A stretch of 64,000 bases of DNA from positions 62,001-126,000 of the forward strand of contig NZ_RIAS01000003.1 of assembly GCF_003719335.1 (NCBI RefSeq), read 5' to 3'. Below are positions 28,668 to 38,079 of the stretch, one piece after another (within the stretch, counting starts at the first letter, position 1; each line of letters opens with the position of its first letter). The translations under genes were made by a program, and so were the position numbers. This stretch comes from Paenibacillus amylolyticus (lineage in GTDB: Bacteria; Bacillota; Bacilli; Paenibacillales; Paenibacillaceae). The notes beneath the pieces were generated by a model. That model was not told the DNA's origin and ran no database searches. It saw only the letters and a list, made by a program, of their open reading frames with translations.

Positions 28668-29873
28668 TTAAGCATTTGTCCCAAGTTGTTTTTTGGCAAA
28701 TTTATGATGAATTAGAAGATGTGCCATGACTCCAGCCACAAGTCCCCAGAATGCACCGCCGATGCCAAACAAAGTTACATTAGCCGCTGTTGCTAAAAAT
28801 GTAATTAATGCCGTTTCCCGTCCGTTCGGGTCCGCCAGAGCGTTAGCCAGGCTGCCGCCGATCGTTCCAAGTAAAGCGAGCCCTGCTAATGTGGCGATAA
28901 ATGCCGCTGGAAGAATTAAAAATAATGCGGCTAAGGTCACGCCAAAAATTCCGACAGTTATGTAGAAGACTCCGCAGGCAATGCCCGCAATATAACGCTT
29001 GGACGCATCTTCATGCGCATCTTTCCCTGTGCATATAGCTGCGGTAATGGCTGCCACGTTAAATGCATGTGAGCCGAATGGTGCGGCGATAAGTGAACCC
29101 AAGCCGGTGACCGTTAATATAGGGTTAGCACTCGTTCGAAAACCATCATTGCGGAGAACCAGCATACCTGGCATGTACTGCCCTGTAAGCGTAATAATAA
29201 ATAACGGCAGGGCCACACCTAGCAGTGCCTGAATTGAGAATTCGGGAGCTGTGAAAACAGGTAAAGCGACAGCCAGCTGAATGGAGCTGAAATCGGTTTT
29301 CCCCATAATTACCAGATAAATCAGGCCGAGAATCAATATACCAACGATTGCATAACGAGATGTAAACCGTTTTAACACGATATAGGCGGTAAACAGCAGA
29401 ATAACCAGTACAGGTTCGACCTTGGCCCCTTCAAACGCGGAGATACCGAACTGGAGTAAAATTCCTGCAAGTAAACCAGAAGCGATCCCTGGCGGGATTA
29501 ATCGGACGAACCGTTCAAACAAGCCAGACATGCCCAAAATGACAAAACCAACGGCTGAAATCATATAAGCACCTACGGCTTCTGAATAAGGAGTTACAGC
29601 CAGCATGGAGACAAGGAAGGCTGCAGCTGGAGTAGACCACGCAGTAATGATAGGTTCTTTGTAGCGGTAACTAAGCCATATCCCCGTGATCCCTACGCCA
29701 ATCGAAATGGACCATATCCAGGAAGCGGTCATTTCCGGGCTTAGCCCTGCTGCTTTGGCCGCTTGAAACACAAGAATGAAGGTCCCTCCATAATTGACAA
29801 TTACAGAAATTAAAGCAGCGGTCACTGGCGATATCAAATCGCGTCCGCGAATCTTATTAGATGCTGTTTTCAA
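28668..29873 (-). CDS. BenE-family membrane transporter
   Basis: The 401-residue protein has about 11-12 hydrophobic helices and resembles the benzoate/H+ symporter (BenE) family. That family belongs to the wider nucleobase/sulfate transporter fold and has conserved Gly/Pro-rich helices ([25 protein letters not shown]). The start is TTG with AGGGG 6 bp upstream. It sits between yggS (20 bp) and glyA (26 bp), and no aromatic-degradation genes are present. Benzoate is therefore an unlikely cargo, and a B6 vitamer or amino acid is conceivable (speculative). Confidence 0.85.
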   Translation of the reverse strand: MKTASNKIRGRDLISPVTAALISVIVNYGGTFILVFQAAKAAGLSPEMTASWIWSISIGVGITGIWLSYRYKEPIITAWSTPAAAFLVSMLAVTPYSEAVGAYMISAVGFVILGMSGLFERFVRLIPPGIASGLLAGILLQFGISAFEGAKVEPVLVILLFTAYIVLKRFTSRYAIVGILILGLIYLVIMGKTDFSSIQLAVALPVFTAPEFSIQALLGVALPLFIITLTGQYMPGMLVLRNDGFRTSANPILTVTGLGSLIAAPFGSHAFNVAAITAAICTGKDAHEDASKRYIAGIACGVFYITVGIFGVTLAALFLILPAAFIATLAGLALLGTIGGSLANALADPNGRETALITFLATAANVTLFGIGGAFWGLVAGVMAHLLIHHKFAKKQLGTNA

Positions 29874-29893
29874 TGTAAACCCCTGCCCCTCAA

Positions 29894-30637
29894 CTAATCT
29901 TCTATCTTTGTATGTTCGTTCCAGTAGTATTCATCGGGTACATAACGTGGGCCAAACACATTCGTTCCCACACGAACGATGGTGGCCCCCTCTTCAATCG
30001 CCATACTGAAATCACCGGACATGCCCATTGATAACATTTCCATGTCGACGCGTGGGATGTTTCTCTCTCTGATCTGTATACTGAGCTGTTTCAACAACCG
30101 AAAACATTGACGGGTCTCATCCGTTGATGCATGCAGTTTCCCAATCGTCATTAATCCTTTTACATGCAGCGTATCAAATCGAGATAACTGTTCCACGAGT
30201 TCCACTGCATCCTCTGGAGAAGCTCCGAATTTACTTTCTTCATAGGACGTATTAATTTGTACAAGAATGTCCATTGTCCGCTGTTCTTTGACAAGCTGGT
30301 CATGTAAGACCTGCCCGAGCTTCAGACGATCCACCGAATGGATCATTGTCACATACTTAACAACCTCCTTTACTTTATTCGTCTGCAGATGTCCGATAAA
30401 ATGCCATTCCACCGCTTTGGACTGCTCCATAAGAGGATATTTATCTCGCAGTTCCTGCACTTTGTTTTCTCCAAACAGCTTTTCACCTGCCTGCACAGCG
30501 ACCTGTAACTTCTCAAGCGGTACCGTTTTCGTGGCTAAAAGCAACTTTACATCGGTAATATTTCGTCCAGAAGCCTTGCAAGCCAGTGCCATTTGTTTTC
30601 TAACCATTTTTAAATTTTCTTCAACAGGATGATCCAA
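29894..30637 (-). CDS. YggS/PROSC-type PLP homeostasis protein
   Basis: This 247-residue protein has the single-domain alanine-racemase-like barrel of the YggS family. The PLP lysine is in LLLATKTVP (about residue 37), followed by FGENKVQE, WHFIGHLQTNK and the C-terminal MEMLSMGMSGDFSMAIEEGATIVRVG region. These proteins bind PLP and balance B6 vitamers and amino-acid pools rather than catalyse a known reaction. The start is TTG with AAGGGG 8 bp upstream. In many Firmicutes this gene lies in the divisome cluster (ylmE); here it heads an operon with a transporter and SHMT. Confidence 0.9.
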   Translation of the reverse strand: MDHPVEENLKMVRKQMALACKASGRNITDVKLLLATKTVPLEKLQVAVQAGEKLFGENKVQELRDKYPLMEQSKAVEWHFIGHLQTNKVKEVVKYVTMIHSVDRLKLGQVLHDQLVKEQRTMDILVQINTSYEESKFGASPEDAVELVEQLSRFDTLHVKGLMTIGKLHASTDETRQCFRLLKQLSIQIRERNIPRVDMEMLSMGMSGDFSMAIEEGATIVRVGTNVFGPRYVPDEYYWNEHTKIED

Positions 30638-30808
30638 GCTGGATGCCCCTTTCTACTCACCTTTTGAATGACAGTATAACAATCTATGGACTGAATATGT
30701 ATATCCAAAGTTATTATTTTCGAGCAATCCAAAAGGTTATAATTTGCAATTGAAGTCAGGTATGAGCCTGATTTGAGTTTTTAACCATCTATAATTTCCA
30801 CGATAAAA

Positions 30809-30843
30809 AATCCCGTTCCGGCTTTTTCAGCCAGAGCGGGATT
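30809..30843 (-). terminator. Terminator of the ribose operon
   Basis: AATCCCG / CGGGATT with inner GGCT/AGCC, followed on the minus strand by TTTTTT. It lies 25 bp past the rbsB stop. Confidence 0.9.
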
Positions 30844-30867
30844 CGTGTATTACCTTTTAAATATTGA

Positions 30868-31800
30868 TTATTGATTTACGTTTTCCTTGGTAACCAGCTT
30901 TAACTCAGCCGGAATGGATTTCTCCACCTGCTTGCCGCTCAGCACATCGAGTGCGGCTTGCAGTGCAAGCTGTCCAATCAACTCGGGCTGCTGAGCTACG
31001 GTTGCAGTCAGTTTACCATCCTGAATCGATTTAATGGCATCATCGTTGCCGTCAAAACCGATCACCGGGATATCTTTACCCGAGCTTTGAATCGCTTCAA
31101 TGGCACCCAGAGCCATCTCGTCATTGTGAGCAAATACGGCTTGCACTCCCGGATTACCTTGCAACAAGTTCTCCATGACATTCAGACCTTTGGATCGGTC
31201 AAAGTCAGCAGATTGTTTGGCAACCACATCCAGCTTCTGATCTGCGATCTCATGGAAACCTTTGCCGCGCTCCCTTGTAGCGGATGCACCTGGGACACCT
31301 TCAAGCTCGATCACTTTGGCTCCTTCACCTAATTGCTTAACGATGTATTCGGCAGCCATGCGCCCACCCTTCGCATTATCGGAAGCAACAAGTGCTGCAA
31401 CTTCACCTTTATCCGCAGAACGATCCAGCGTAATTACTGGAATGCCGACACTATTAGCGGATTGAACCGCTGTAGAGATTGCAGCGGAATCTGCCGGGTT
31501 AATGAGCAAGGCATCTACGCCCTGCTGAATGAGATCGTCCACATCGTTCGTTTGCTTCGCAGAATCGTTCTGTGCATCAACTACAACAACTTGAATACCC
31601 TGTTTCTGTGCTTCTGCTACGACACCGTCTTTCAGTGAAACGAAGAACGGGTTGTTCAGTGTCGAGATCGACAAGCCGATTTTTTTCTGTTCCTTACCTC
31701 CGGCTGACTTTGGTTTCGCCCAGCCTGGCGGCTCCAGCGAACATCCGGCTAGAACAACGATCAGTATCATGCTAACAAGCGTTAGTGTCCATTTTTTCAT
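30868..31800 (-). CDS. rbsB: Ribose-binding lipoprotein
   Basis: The 310-residue protein has a lipoprotein signal (VVLAGC, Cys20) followed by a periplasmic-binding/LacI-type fold. Typical RbsB landmarks are LSISTLNNPFFVSLKDG, DAQNDSAKQ, DALLINPADS and VFAHNDEMALGA. It binds ribose outside the membrane and delivers it to RbsC. ATG follows AAGGGAGAG. It is the last gene of rbsRKDACB, 15 bp after rbsC. Confidence 0.95.
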   Translation of the reverse strand: MKKWTLTLVSMILIVVLAGCSLEPPGWAKPKSAGGKEQKKIGLSISTLNNPFFVSLKDGVVAEAQKQGIQVVVVDAQNDSAKQTNDVDDLIQQGVDALLINPADSAAISTAVQSANSVGIPVITLDRSADKGEVAALVASDNAKGGRMAAEYIVKQLGEGAKVIELEGVPGASATRERGKGFHEIADQKLDVVAKQSADFDRSKGLNVMENLLQGNPGVQAVFAHNDEMALGAIEAIQSSGKDIPVIGFDGNDDAIKSIQDGKLTATVAQQPELIGQLALQAALDVLSGKQVEKSIPAELKLVTKENVNQ

Positions 31801-31815
31801 GTTGTTTTCTCTCCC

Positions 31816-32787
31816 TTAAGCGGTTTTCTTGCGGTCCAGCAGGACTGCGATAGCAATAACGACACCCTTCACGACCATCTGGTAGAAAGAGTTCACACCG
31901 AGCAGGTTCAGACCGTTATTCAATACACCGATAATCAGCACACCAATCAATGTACCTACAATGCGTCCACGACCGCCAGAAAGACTTGTACCGCCCAGCA
32001 CAACTGCAGCGATGGCATCCAGCTCATAGGATGTACCTGCTGTAGGTTGAGCGGAGTTCAGACGTGATGTCAGAATTGCACCAGCCAGCGCAGCAAGCAT
32101 ACCTGCAAGGGAGTAGATCATAATTTTGACACGGGATACCTTGATACCTGAGATAATCGAAGCTTTTTCATTACCGCCGATGGCGTACGTTTTGCGGCCG
32201 AAGGCCGTTTTATGCAAAATCGTCCACAGAATCACAAACGTAATCAGCATTGTAATCGCCGGTACCGGAATACCGAGCAGGTATCCCCGTCCAAACAACT
32301 GGAACAGCAGACTGTCGCCCAGGCCTGTGATTGGATTACCGTTGGTATATACCAGCGTCAAACCTCTGAAAATAGTCATCGTTGCAAGTGTTGCGATAAA
32401 TGGAGCCATGTTACCCTTGGTAATCATCAGTCCATTGACCATACCCATGACGCCGCCAAGCGAAACCCCGATAATGATCGACAGAATCGGATCAAGACCG
32501 GATAACATCATGTTGGCTACGAACGCACTGGATAAGGCAAGTATAGAACCAACCGACAGGTCAATCCCGCCTGTGAGAATAACAAACGTCATCCCAAACG
32601 CAATCAAGGCATTAATGGAAACCTGGCGAAGCAAGTTCAGAATATTAAGCGGTTCCAAGAAGCTTGGATTGAGCACGGAAACGATAACAATCAGGATGAT
32701 TAATCCGAGTAATGGACCGAGTTTTTGTGTTACGCTAGACAAGCGGAACCCGCTTTTGGCTGTTTTAGTGTCCTGCATTGTTGTCAT
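31816..32787 (-). CDS. rbsC: Ribose ABC transporter permease
   Basis: This 323-residue inner-membrane permease has 8-10 helices. Family signatures are FVILTGGIDLSVGSILALSSA, and GRIVGTLIGVLIIGVLNNGLNLLGV near the C-terminus. It forms the channel used by RbsB and RbsA. The start is one base after the rbsA stop codon, with GGGGACAG upstream, so translation is coupled. Length and order match the Bacillus ribose operon. Confidence 0.95.
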   Translation of the reverse strand: MTTMQDTKTAKSGFRLSSVTQKLGPLLGLIILIVIVSVLNPSFLEPLNILNLLRQVSINALIAFGMTFVILTGGIDLSVGSILALSSAFVANMMLSGLDPILSIIIGVSLGGVMGMVNGLMITKGNMAPFIATLATMTIFRGLTLVYTNGNPITGLGDSLLFQLFGRGYLLGIPVPAITMLITFVILWTILHKTAFGRKTYAIGGNEKASIISGIKVSRVKIMIYSLAGMLAALAGAILTSRLNSAQPTAGTSYELDAIAAVVLGGTSLSGGRGRIVGTLIGVLIIGVLNNGLNLLGVNSFYQMVVKGVVIAIAVLLDRKKTA

Positions 32788-32788
32788 G

Positions 32789-34270
32789 TTACTGTCCCCC
32801 TGTAGCTAGTGTCATAATGTGTTCCTGTGTCGCTTGTTCCTTCAGCAGCACGCCGGTGATGTGACCTTCATGCACAACGGCAATACGGTCACTCATTCCG
32901 AGCACTTCGGGTAGTTCGGACGAAACCATGATGATCGCTACTCCGCGATCCGTTAGTTCGTTCATGAGCTGATAGATCTCACGCTTCGCTCCAACGTCTA
33001 CCCCACGTGTAGGCTCGTCAAGAATGAGCACGCTTGGGCCAATGCCCACCCATTTGGCGATAACCACTTTCTGCTGGTTCCCACCGGATAAATTCCGGGC
33101 CGCGGTTTCCGAAGATTGGGTTTTGATCTGCAACCGTTTGATCAGGGTGTCCACAAACTCCTGTTCTTTCACATTCGAGATGAAACCTCTGCTGGAAAAA
33201 CTGAACAGGTTCGTCAGTGCCATATTTTCACGGATCGAAAAGTCGAGTACTAGCCCTTCATCCTTCCGGTCTTCTGTAATAAAACCGATGCCGTGCTTCA
33301 CCGCATCCGCCGGTTTGCGAATGTTTACTTTTTTTCCGCGGATCTTGATCTCACCGCTATCCAGCCGATCCAGACCGAAGATGGCTCTCATGATCTCCGT
33401 ACGCCCCGATCCCATCAGTCCAGAGAAACCAAGTATTTCGCCAGCTTTCACATCAAAACTAACATTTTCGAATAATCCTTTTCGGTTAGCTTCTTTCACC
33501 TCAAGTACGATTTCGCCATACTTCGGATTTCGAGACGGGTAACGCTCGGTGAGTTCGCGTCCGACCATTTTGCGCACAACCTCATCAAAATTTGTCTCAG
33601 GAATTGCTTTGGTATCCACAGTTCGCCCATCACGCATAATCGTAATGCGATCACAGATCGTAAAAATTTCCTCCATTCGGTGAGAGATGTAAACAACGGA
33701 TACACCATTTTTTTGCACAGAACGAATGACCTCAAACAACTTCTGGATCTCACGTTCGGTCAAGGCCGCTGTAGGCTCGTCCATAATAATGACTTTGGCC
33801 TCGGTCATCAGCGCTTTGGCGATCTCAATCATCTGCTGCTGTCCGACAGAGCACTCTCCTGCAGGACGCTCAAGCGGGATATCCACCGATAGTTTGGCAA
33901 ATTGTTCATTAGCAAGCGCTTTCATTTGTTTTGTGTTAAGCAACCCCATGGAGGACGATATCTCTTTACCGATAAACAGGTTATCCAGCACTGTCATCTC
34001 TGGCCAGACATTTAATTCTTGGTGAATAAACGTAAGCCCAAGCTGCTCAGCTTCTTTCGGACTACCGAAGTACGTCTCTTTGCCATCAATCTCAATCGTT
34101 CCCTGATCCCGTTGGTGCAGACCGATCAAAATATTCATGAGCGTTGATTTCCCGGCGCCATTCTCACCCATCAGGGCATGAACCTCGCCTTCTTTTAATT
34201 CAAAATCCACACCGCTTAACACTTGATTCGTGCCAAACGCTTTATGGATATTATGCATCTGAATGTGCAT
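32789..34270 (-). CDS. rbsA: Ribose ABC transporter ATPase, tandem domains
   Basis: The 493-residue protein has two ATPase cassettes. The first has Walker [10 protein letters not shown], signature [15 protein letters not shown] and Walker [13 protein letters not shown]. In the second, the Walker A region is the degenerate GLMGSGRTE, with signature [14 protein letters not shown] and [16 protein letters not shown], as is normal for RbsA. I use ATG 34270, preceded by AAGGAGG, rather than an upstream TTG 48 bp earlier. The gene lies between rbsD (14 bp) and rbsC (1 bp). Confidence 0.95.
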   Translation of the reverse strand: MHIQMHNIHKAFGTNQVLSGVDFELKEGEVHALMGENGAGKSTLMNILIGLHQRDQGTIEIDGKETYFGSPKEAEQLGLTFIHQELNVWPEMTVLDNLFIGKEISSSMGLLNTKQMKALANEQFAKLSVDIPLERPAGECSVGQQQMIEIAKALMTEAKVIIMDEPTAALTEREIQKLFEVIRSVQKNGVSVVYISHRMEEIFTICDRITIMRDGRTVDTKAIPETNFDEVVRKMVGRELTERYPSRNPKYGEIVLEVKEANRKGLFENVSFDVKAGEILGFSGLMGSGRTEIMRAIFGLDRLDSGEIKIRGKKVNIRKPADAVKHGIGFITEDRKDEGLVLDFSIRENMALTNLFSFSSRGFISNVKEQEFVDTLIKRLQIKTQSSETAARNLSGGNQQKVVIAKWVGIGPSVLILDEPTRGVDVGAKREIYQLMNELTDRGVAIIMVSSELPEVLGMSDRIAVVHEGHITGVLLKEQATQEHIMTLATGGQ

Positions 34271-34284
34271 AGTGCTGCCTCCTT

Positions 34285-34686
34285 TTAACCGAAATGAACT
34301 CCCGATTGTAAAATACAATTGGCATACGGTGTAGCCTCGCCTGTACGAATAACGGCCTTCACTTGCCGGGTTAACGCTTTAAACCGTTCATGGTTCTGGC
34401 TATCATCAATGACCTGCGAATCAAATTTTTCATTCAAGTAGGCAAGTGTCTGCGGATTTCCTTCCTGGATTTCACGAGCTACGATCACCTTTTCAATGAC
34501 CATGTCTTCCGCAATGACGTCCAGTACTTCACGAAAGCTTGGTGTACCGAGTTTGAGTGCCAGATCAATCTTGAGCACACCATCCGGAACGGGCAAGCCC
34601 GCATCCGCAATGGCAATCTGATCGGTGTGACCCAGATCAGACAAAATTTTAGAGATGTGACTGTTCAAGATGCCGTTTCTTTTCAT
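34285..34686 (-). CDS. rbsD: D-ribose pyranase
   Basis: This 133-residue protein converts beta-ribopyranose to the furanose form used by ribokinase. Family landmarks are the N-terminal [22 protein letters not shown] with the catalytic His, IADAGLPVP, and the C-terminal [17 protein letters not shown] follows AAAGGGG. It lies between rbsK and rbsA; the 88-bp gap to rbsK contains an exact palindrome (34731-34753). Confidence 0.95.
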   Translation of the reverse strand: MKRNGILNSHISKILSDLGHTDQIAIADAGLPVPDGVLKIDLALKLGTPSFREVLDVIAEDMVIEKVIVAREIQEGNPQTLAYLNEKFDSQVIDDSQNHERFKALTRQVKAVIRTGEATPYANCILQSGVHFG

Positions 34687-34730
34687 ATAAAGTTCCCCTT
34701 TATTTCATTTGCGGATGCTCATCTATTTCA

Positions 34731-34753
34731 CTATATAAGTTGAACTTATATAG
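34731..34753. repeat. Perfect 11-bp-arm palindrome in the rbsK-rbsD spacer
   Basis: CTATATAAGTT, one base, AACTTATATAG. Fifteen bases of one arm and centre (AGTTCAACTTATATA) recur at 39713-39727 in front of the cyclase gene. It could be a protein-binding site or a small RNA hairpin. Confidence 0.6.
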
Positions 34754-34774
34754 AAGTCTTTGCTCAGCTTCTTT

Positions 34775-35653
34775 TTATAGACTTTCCTCTACTTGGTCCC
34801 TAGTTGGCATGCCTCCCTGTGCACCAAACTTGGTTACGGATAACGATGCCGCCCGATTGGCAAAACGCACACTGTCCTGAATCGATTTACCCTCAGCCAG
34901 AGCGACTGCAAAAGCTGCATTAAACGTATCGCCAGCTCCGGTTGTATCTACAGCTTCAACTTTATAGGTTGGCACAAGGACCTCTTCATTACCGTCAAAA
35001 TATCGAACACCCTTGCTGCCTTCCGTAATGAATAATTTGTTCGGATGTTGACGTAGAGCTTCCGCAGGCTTCATGCCTTTGAACAAAATTTCGGCCTCAT
35101 GCTCATTCGGTGTAATATACGATGCATTGTCAATTACCTCTTGTGGAACCGCACGGGCAGGAGCCGGATTGAGCAGTAAAGGTGTTTTATATTCGGCACA
35201 TAATTGGCTGACATGAATCACCGTCTCTTCTGGAATTTCCTGCTGAATCAGAACGATATCCGCGTTACGAATCGCTTCAGCAGCTTCATCCACATAAGCA
35301 GGAGTCACTTCGCGATTGGCCGCTTCGACCACTACAATGCTATTATCTCCCTCTGCCAAGATGATATGAGCTGTACCGCTCTCGGAATGTGTAACCGGTT
35401 TCACATTGCTTGTATTTACACGATTCGCTTTAAAGTTTTCTAAAATGTCTGTACCGAATGTATCATCTCCAACACGGCCGATCATGACCACTTCAGCTCC
35501 CAATCGTGCTGCCGCAACAGCTTGATTGGCCCCTTTCCCGCCGGGTACTGTCTTAAAGCTTTCACCAAGCACGGTTTCTCCCGCGCCCGGTCTTCTGGAC
35601 GATGTCACAACCAAGTCCATTGAACTGCTTCCAATCACACAAATGTTAGCCAT
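34775..35653 (-). CDS. rbsK: Ribokinase
   Basis: The 292-residue PfkB-family kinase phosphorylates ribose at O5 using ATP. It shows the N-terminal substrate region VIGSSSMDLVV and GGKGANQAVAAARLG. The C-terminal signature VEAVDTTGAGDTFNAAFAVAL contains the catalytic Asp. ATG follows AAAGGTG. It overlaps the end of rbsR by 8 bp, so the repressor gene leads the operon and the kinase is translationally coupled to it. Confidence 0.95.
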   Translation of the reverse strand: MANICVIGSSSMDLVVTSSRRPGAGETVLGESFKTVPGGKGANQAVAAARLGAEVVMIGRVGDDTFGTDILENFKANRVNTSNVKPVTHSESGTAHIILAEGDNSIVVVEAANREVTPAYVDEAAEAIRNADIVLIQQEIPEETVIHVSQLCAEYKTPLLLNPAPARAVPQEVIDNASYITPNEHEAEILFKGMKPAEALRQHPNKLFITEGSKGVRYFDGNEEVLVPTYKVEAVDTTGAGDTFNAAFAVALAEGKSIQDSVRFANRAASLSVTKFGAQGGMPTRDQVEESL

Positions 35654-36635
35654 CGTTTCTCACCTTTCTCGTTGTTCCCCGTTCAATGAAGGACACGGGC
35701 AACTGTATGTTTTTATTATCCATCTTATTTTGCTCTACTAACTGAATAAGTAATCCTGCTGCTTCTCTGCCCATTTCATATGCCGGCTGACGAATCGTAG
35801 ATAATGCCGGTGACAACAATCCGCTCATCGGAATATCATCAAACCCAATGACTTGTACATCCTGCGGAACATTCTTCCCGATGCGATAGGCTTCATGTAA
35901 TACAGCCATTGCAGCGATGTCATTACTGGCAATAACACCATCCGTATCCGGATATTTTTTAAACAGTTCCTCAGCCCATACACCTGCTTCATTAAATGAA
36001 AACGAGGTGGTTTGAATGACCTCATGATCCATTCCCGCTTCCCGGATGAATTCAATCGCTCCTTCAAACCGATCTTGAGCCGGCCGAATGTGGGATGGTC
36101 CTTGCATAATGGTAATTCGTTTGCTGCCCCGTTTAATGATCTCCTTGGCAGCAAGCCTTCCGCCTTCTCTGCCATCGGCATAGACCGAAGGTCGATCCAG
36201 CGAAGTTCTGTCCAGGAAGACGACGGGAATCTTCAGCTTTTCATATATCGAAGAGTGAGGGTAATTGGTGGATGAGATCACACCCACTACGTTATTCTGG
36301 ATAAACGTCTGGATGTAATCCTGCTCCTTCCGTTCATCCTCATCACTATTTCCAAATATTAAGCGGTAATCCTGCTCTTGCATCCGATCCTCCACACCCC
36401 GCGCAAGCTGAGGGAAATAAGGATTCGCAATGTCTGGGAGCAGTAGACCAATCAGTTTTGACTTGCGTGTGTATAGTGAGCGTGCCACTTCATTCGGTGA
36501 AAAGTGAAGTGCTTTGACAGCATCTTCAACTTTCTTGCGAGTATCTGCGTGCACATAGCCCCTGTCATTAATCACTCTGGATACCGTGGCTACCGATACA
36601 CCAGCCAGATTTGCTACGTCTTTAATTGTTGTCAT
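35646..36635 (-). CDS. rbsR: LacI-family ribose operon repressor
   Basis: This 329-residue repressor has a LacI helix-turn-helix and hinge at 1-60 (TIKDVANLAGVSVATVSRVIN, KVEDAVKALHFSPNEVARSL) and a sugar-binding core resembling RbsB. ATG follows AAGGAG. It is the first gene of the ribose operon. A perfect 14-bp palindrome of the LacI/RbsR operator type lies 17 bp upstream of the start, indicating autoregulation of the whole operon. Confidence 0.94.
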   Translation of the reverse strand: MTTIKDVANLAGVSVATVSRVINDRGYVHADTRKKVEDAVKALHFSPNEVARSLYTRKSKLIGLLLPDIANPYFPQLARGVEDRMQEQDYRLIFGNSDEDERKEQDYIQTFIQNNVVGVISSTNYPHSSIYEKLKIPVVFLDRTSLDRPSVYADGREGGRLAAKEIIKRGSKRITIMQGPSHIRPAQDRFEGAIEFIREAGMDHEVIQTTSFSFNEAGVWAEELFKKYPDTDGVIASNDIAAMAVLHEAYRIGKNVPQDVQVIGFDDIPMSGLLSPALSTIRQPAYEMGREAAGLLIQLVEQNKMDNKNIQLPVSFIERGTTRKVRNDG

Positions 36636-36652
36636 GGAATGTTCTCCTTATG

Positions 36653-36666
36653 TGTAACCGGTTACA
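36653..36666. promoter_or_regulatory. RbsR operator
   Basis: TGTAACCGGTTACA is a perfect palindrome with the central CG of LacI-family operators, between the rbsR start and the divergent transporter gene. Confidence 0.8.
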
Positions 36667-36902
36667 GACATAAATTATCACATTATTTTTCATTTGGCAA
36701 GCGCTATCTTACTGGGAATAACATCCACATCCTCTTTTCTAACGTTCTTCTCTGTTATTTTTCTCATTCACAACATATCAAGGATGCCCGAATAACCCTT
36801 TTTTCTTCCAACACAAAACCCGGTTTTTATGATATGGTCTATAAGGCATGATTGTTTATTCATACATACAGATGTGCACATCAAGCGAGGAGAAGATTAA
36901 GC

Positions 36903-37940
36903 GTGATCGAAAGAGATTCAACACTCATTAGCCCAAAGTTAACAAAAGAACATAAGCTAAATGAAACTACAGCACAAGGAAACAAAAATCAAGACGCACA
37001 GGAACATCGGACCAAATTCAGCGATCCCTTCATTGTCATGCTCGTTGCAGGTCTATGCTGTTTGTTATGGGGGAGTGCCTATCCTTCCATCAAACTCGGA
37101 TATGTTGCTTTTCATATTTTGCCCGAAGATATCGCATCAAAATACGTTTTTGCCGGGTATCGTTTCAGTTTGGCAGGTATATTGCTGCTACTTCTATATC
37201 GCGTTGGTTTTAGACGCAAGCTGAAGCTGAGCGGACGTGAGTGGGCAAGTTTGAGTATACTCGGCGTATTGCAGACAGGACTGCAATATATGTTTTTTTA
37301 TGTGGGCGTAGCCAACACCACCGGTGTAAAAGGCTCCATCATGAATGCAACAACGACGTTTTTCAGTGTTGTATTGGCGCATTTTATCTATAAAAATGAT
37401 AAGCTGAGCCGCAACAAAATCATGGGCTGTGTGCTCGGGTTCATTGGTGTCATTATCGTCAACTTTCATGCAGATTTACTTACCTTTTCATTCTCTTTCA
37501 CAGGAGAAGGGTTTATCATTATGGCTGCCCTTGTATTCTCCATTACAGCCATTTATGCAAAGCGTCTAACTGCGGCTATTGATGTTATGATGATCACAGG
37601 CGTCAGTCTGCTGGCTGGCGGATTAGTGCTGACTTTACTCGGCGTGTCACTCGGAGGTCAAGTTACTCATTTTACATGGGAATCTTCCCTGAATCTGGTG
37701 TATCTGGCTTTGCTGTCATCCGTGGCCTTTTGCCTGTGGAATCTGCTTCTGAAGTACAACAAGGTGGGTAAAGTATCGGTTTACAACTTCCTGATCCCCA
37801 TCTTTGGTGCCTTGTTATCTGCACTTTTTCTTGGAGAAACAATCTGGGAACTTAAGAATCTTATTGCGTTAATATTGGTATCTGTTGGCATTTATCTGGT
37901 CAACCGTGTAAGCTCACTTCGAATGACAAAAAGCCGCTAA
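36903..37940 (+). CDS. EamA-family (DMT) transporter
   Basis: This protein of about 345 residues starts with a hydrophilic tail of about 40 residues followed by ten predicted helices arranged as two EamA repeats (first: CLLWGSAYPSIKLGY; second: FSITAIYAKRLTAAIDV onward). The family exports metabolites or amino acids; the cargo is not predictable. I choose GTG 36903, with AGGAG 10 bp before it, over a TTG further upstream without a site. It diverges from rbsR. A hairpin overlaps its stop codon. Confidence 0.85.
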   Translation: MIERDSTLISPKLTKEHKLNETTAQGNKNQDAQEHRTKFSDPFIVMLVAGLCCLLWGSAYPSIKLGYVAFHILPEDIASKYVFAGYRFSLAGILLLLLYRVGFRRKLKLSGREWASLSILGVLQTGLQYMFFYVGVANTTGVKGSIMNATTTFFSVVLAHFIYKNDKLSRNKIMGCVLGFIGVIIVNFHADLLTFSFSFTGEGFIIMAALVFSITAIYAKRLTAAIDVMMITGVSLLAGGLVLTLLGVSLGGQVTHFTWESSLNLVYLALLSSVAFCLWNLLLKYNKVGKVSVYNFLIPIFGALLSALFLGETIWELKNLIALILVSVGIYLVNRVSSLRMTKSR

Positions 37941-37952
37941 TTAGCGGCTTTT
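37929..37952 (+). terminator. Terminator overlapping the EamA gene stop
   Basis: AAAAGCCGCTAA / TTAGCGGCTTTT is a perfect palindrome that includes the TAA stop of the transporter. A and T runs on both sides could allow bidirectional use. Confidence 0.85.
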
Positions 37953-38004
37953 GTTTATACTATGACAACATGACCACGTCAGCTCAAATTAGGAAACAAA
38001 CAAA

Positions 38005-38031
38005 AACCCTGCTGTTCTCCTCAGCAGGGTT
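38005..38031 (-). terminator. Terminator of the serine hydrolase gene
   Basis: AACCCTGCTG / CAGCAGGGTT stem with 7-nt loop and a T run on the minus strand, 49 bp past the stop at 38080. Confidence 0.85.
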
Positions 38032-38079
38032 CAAAATGAGTTAATAATATTTACACTAACTTACATGTAAAGAGCTGTT

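Noticed and set aside
36690..36706. A cre box near the ribose repressor promoter (GGCAAGCGCTATC).
   Set aside because: Alignment to the CcpA consensus needs an extra base; too weak to call.
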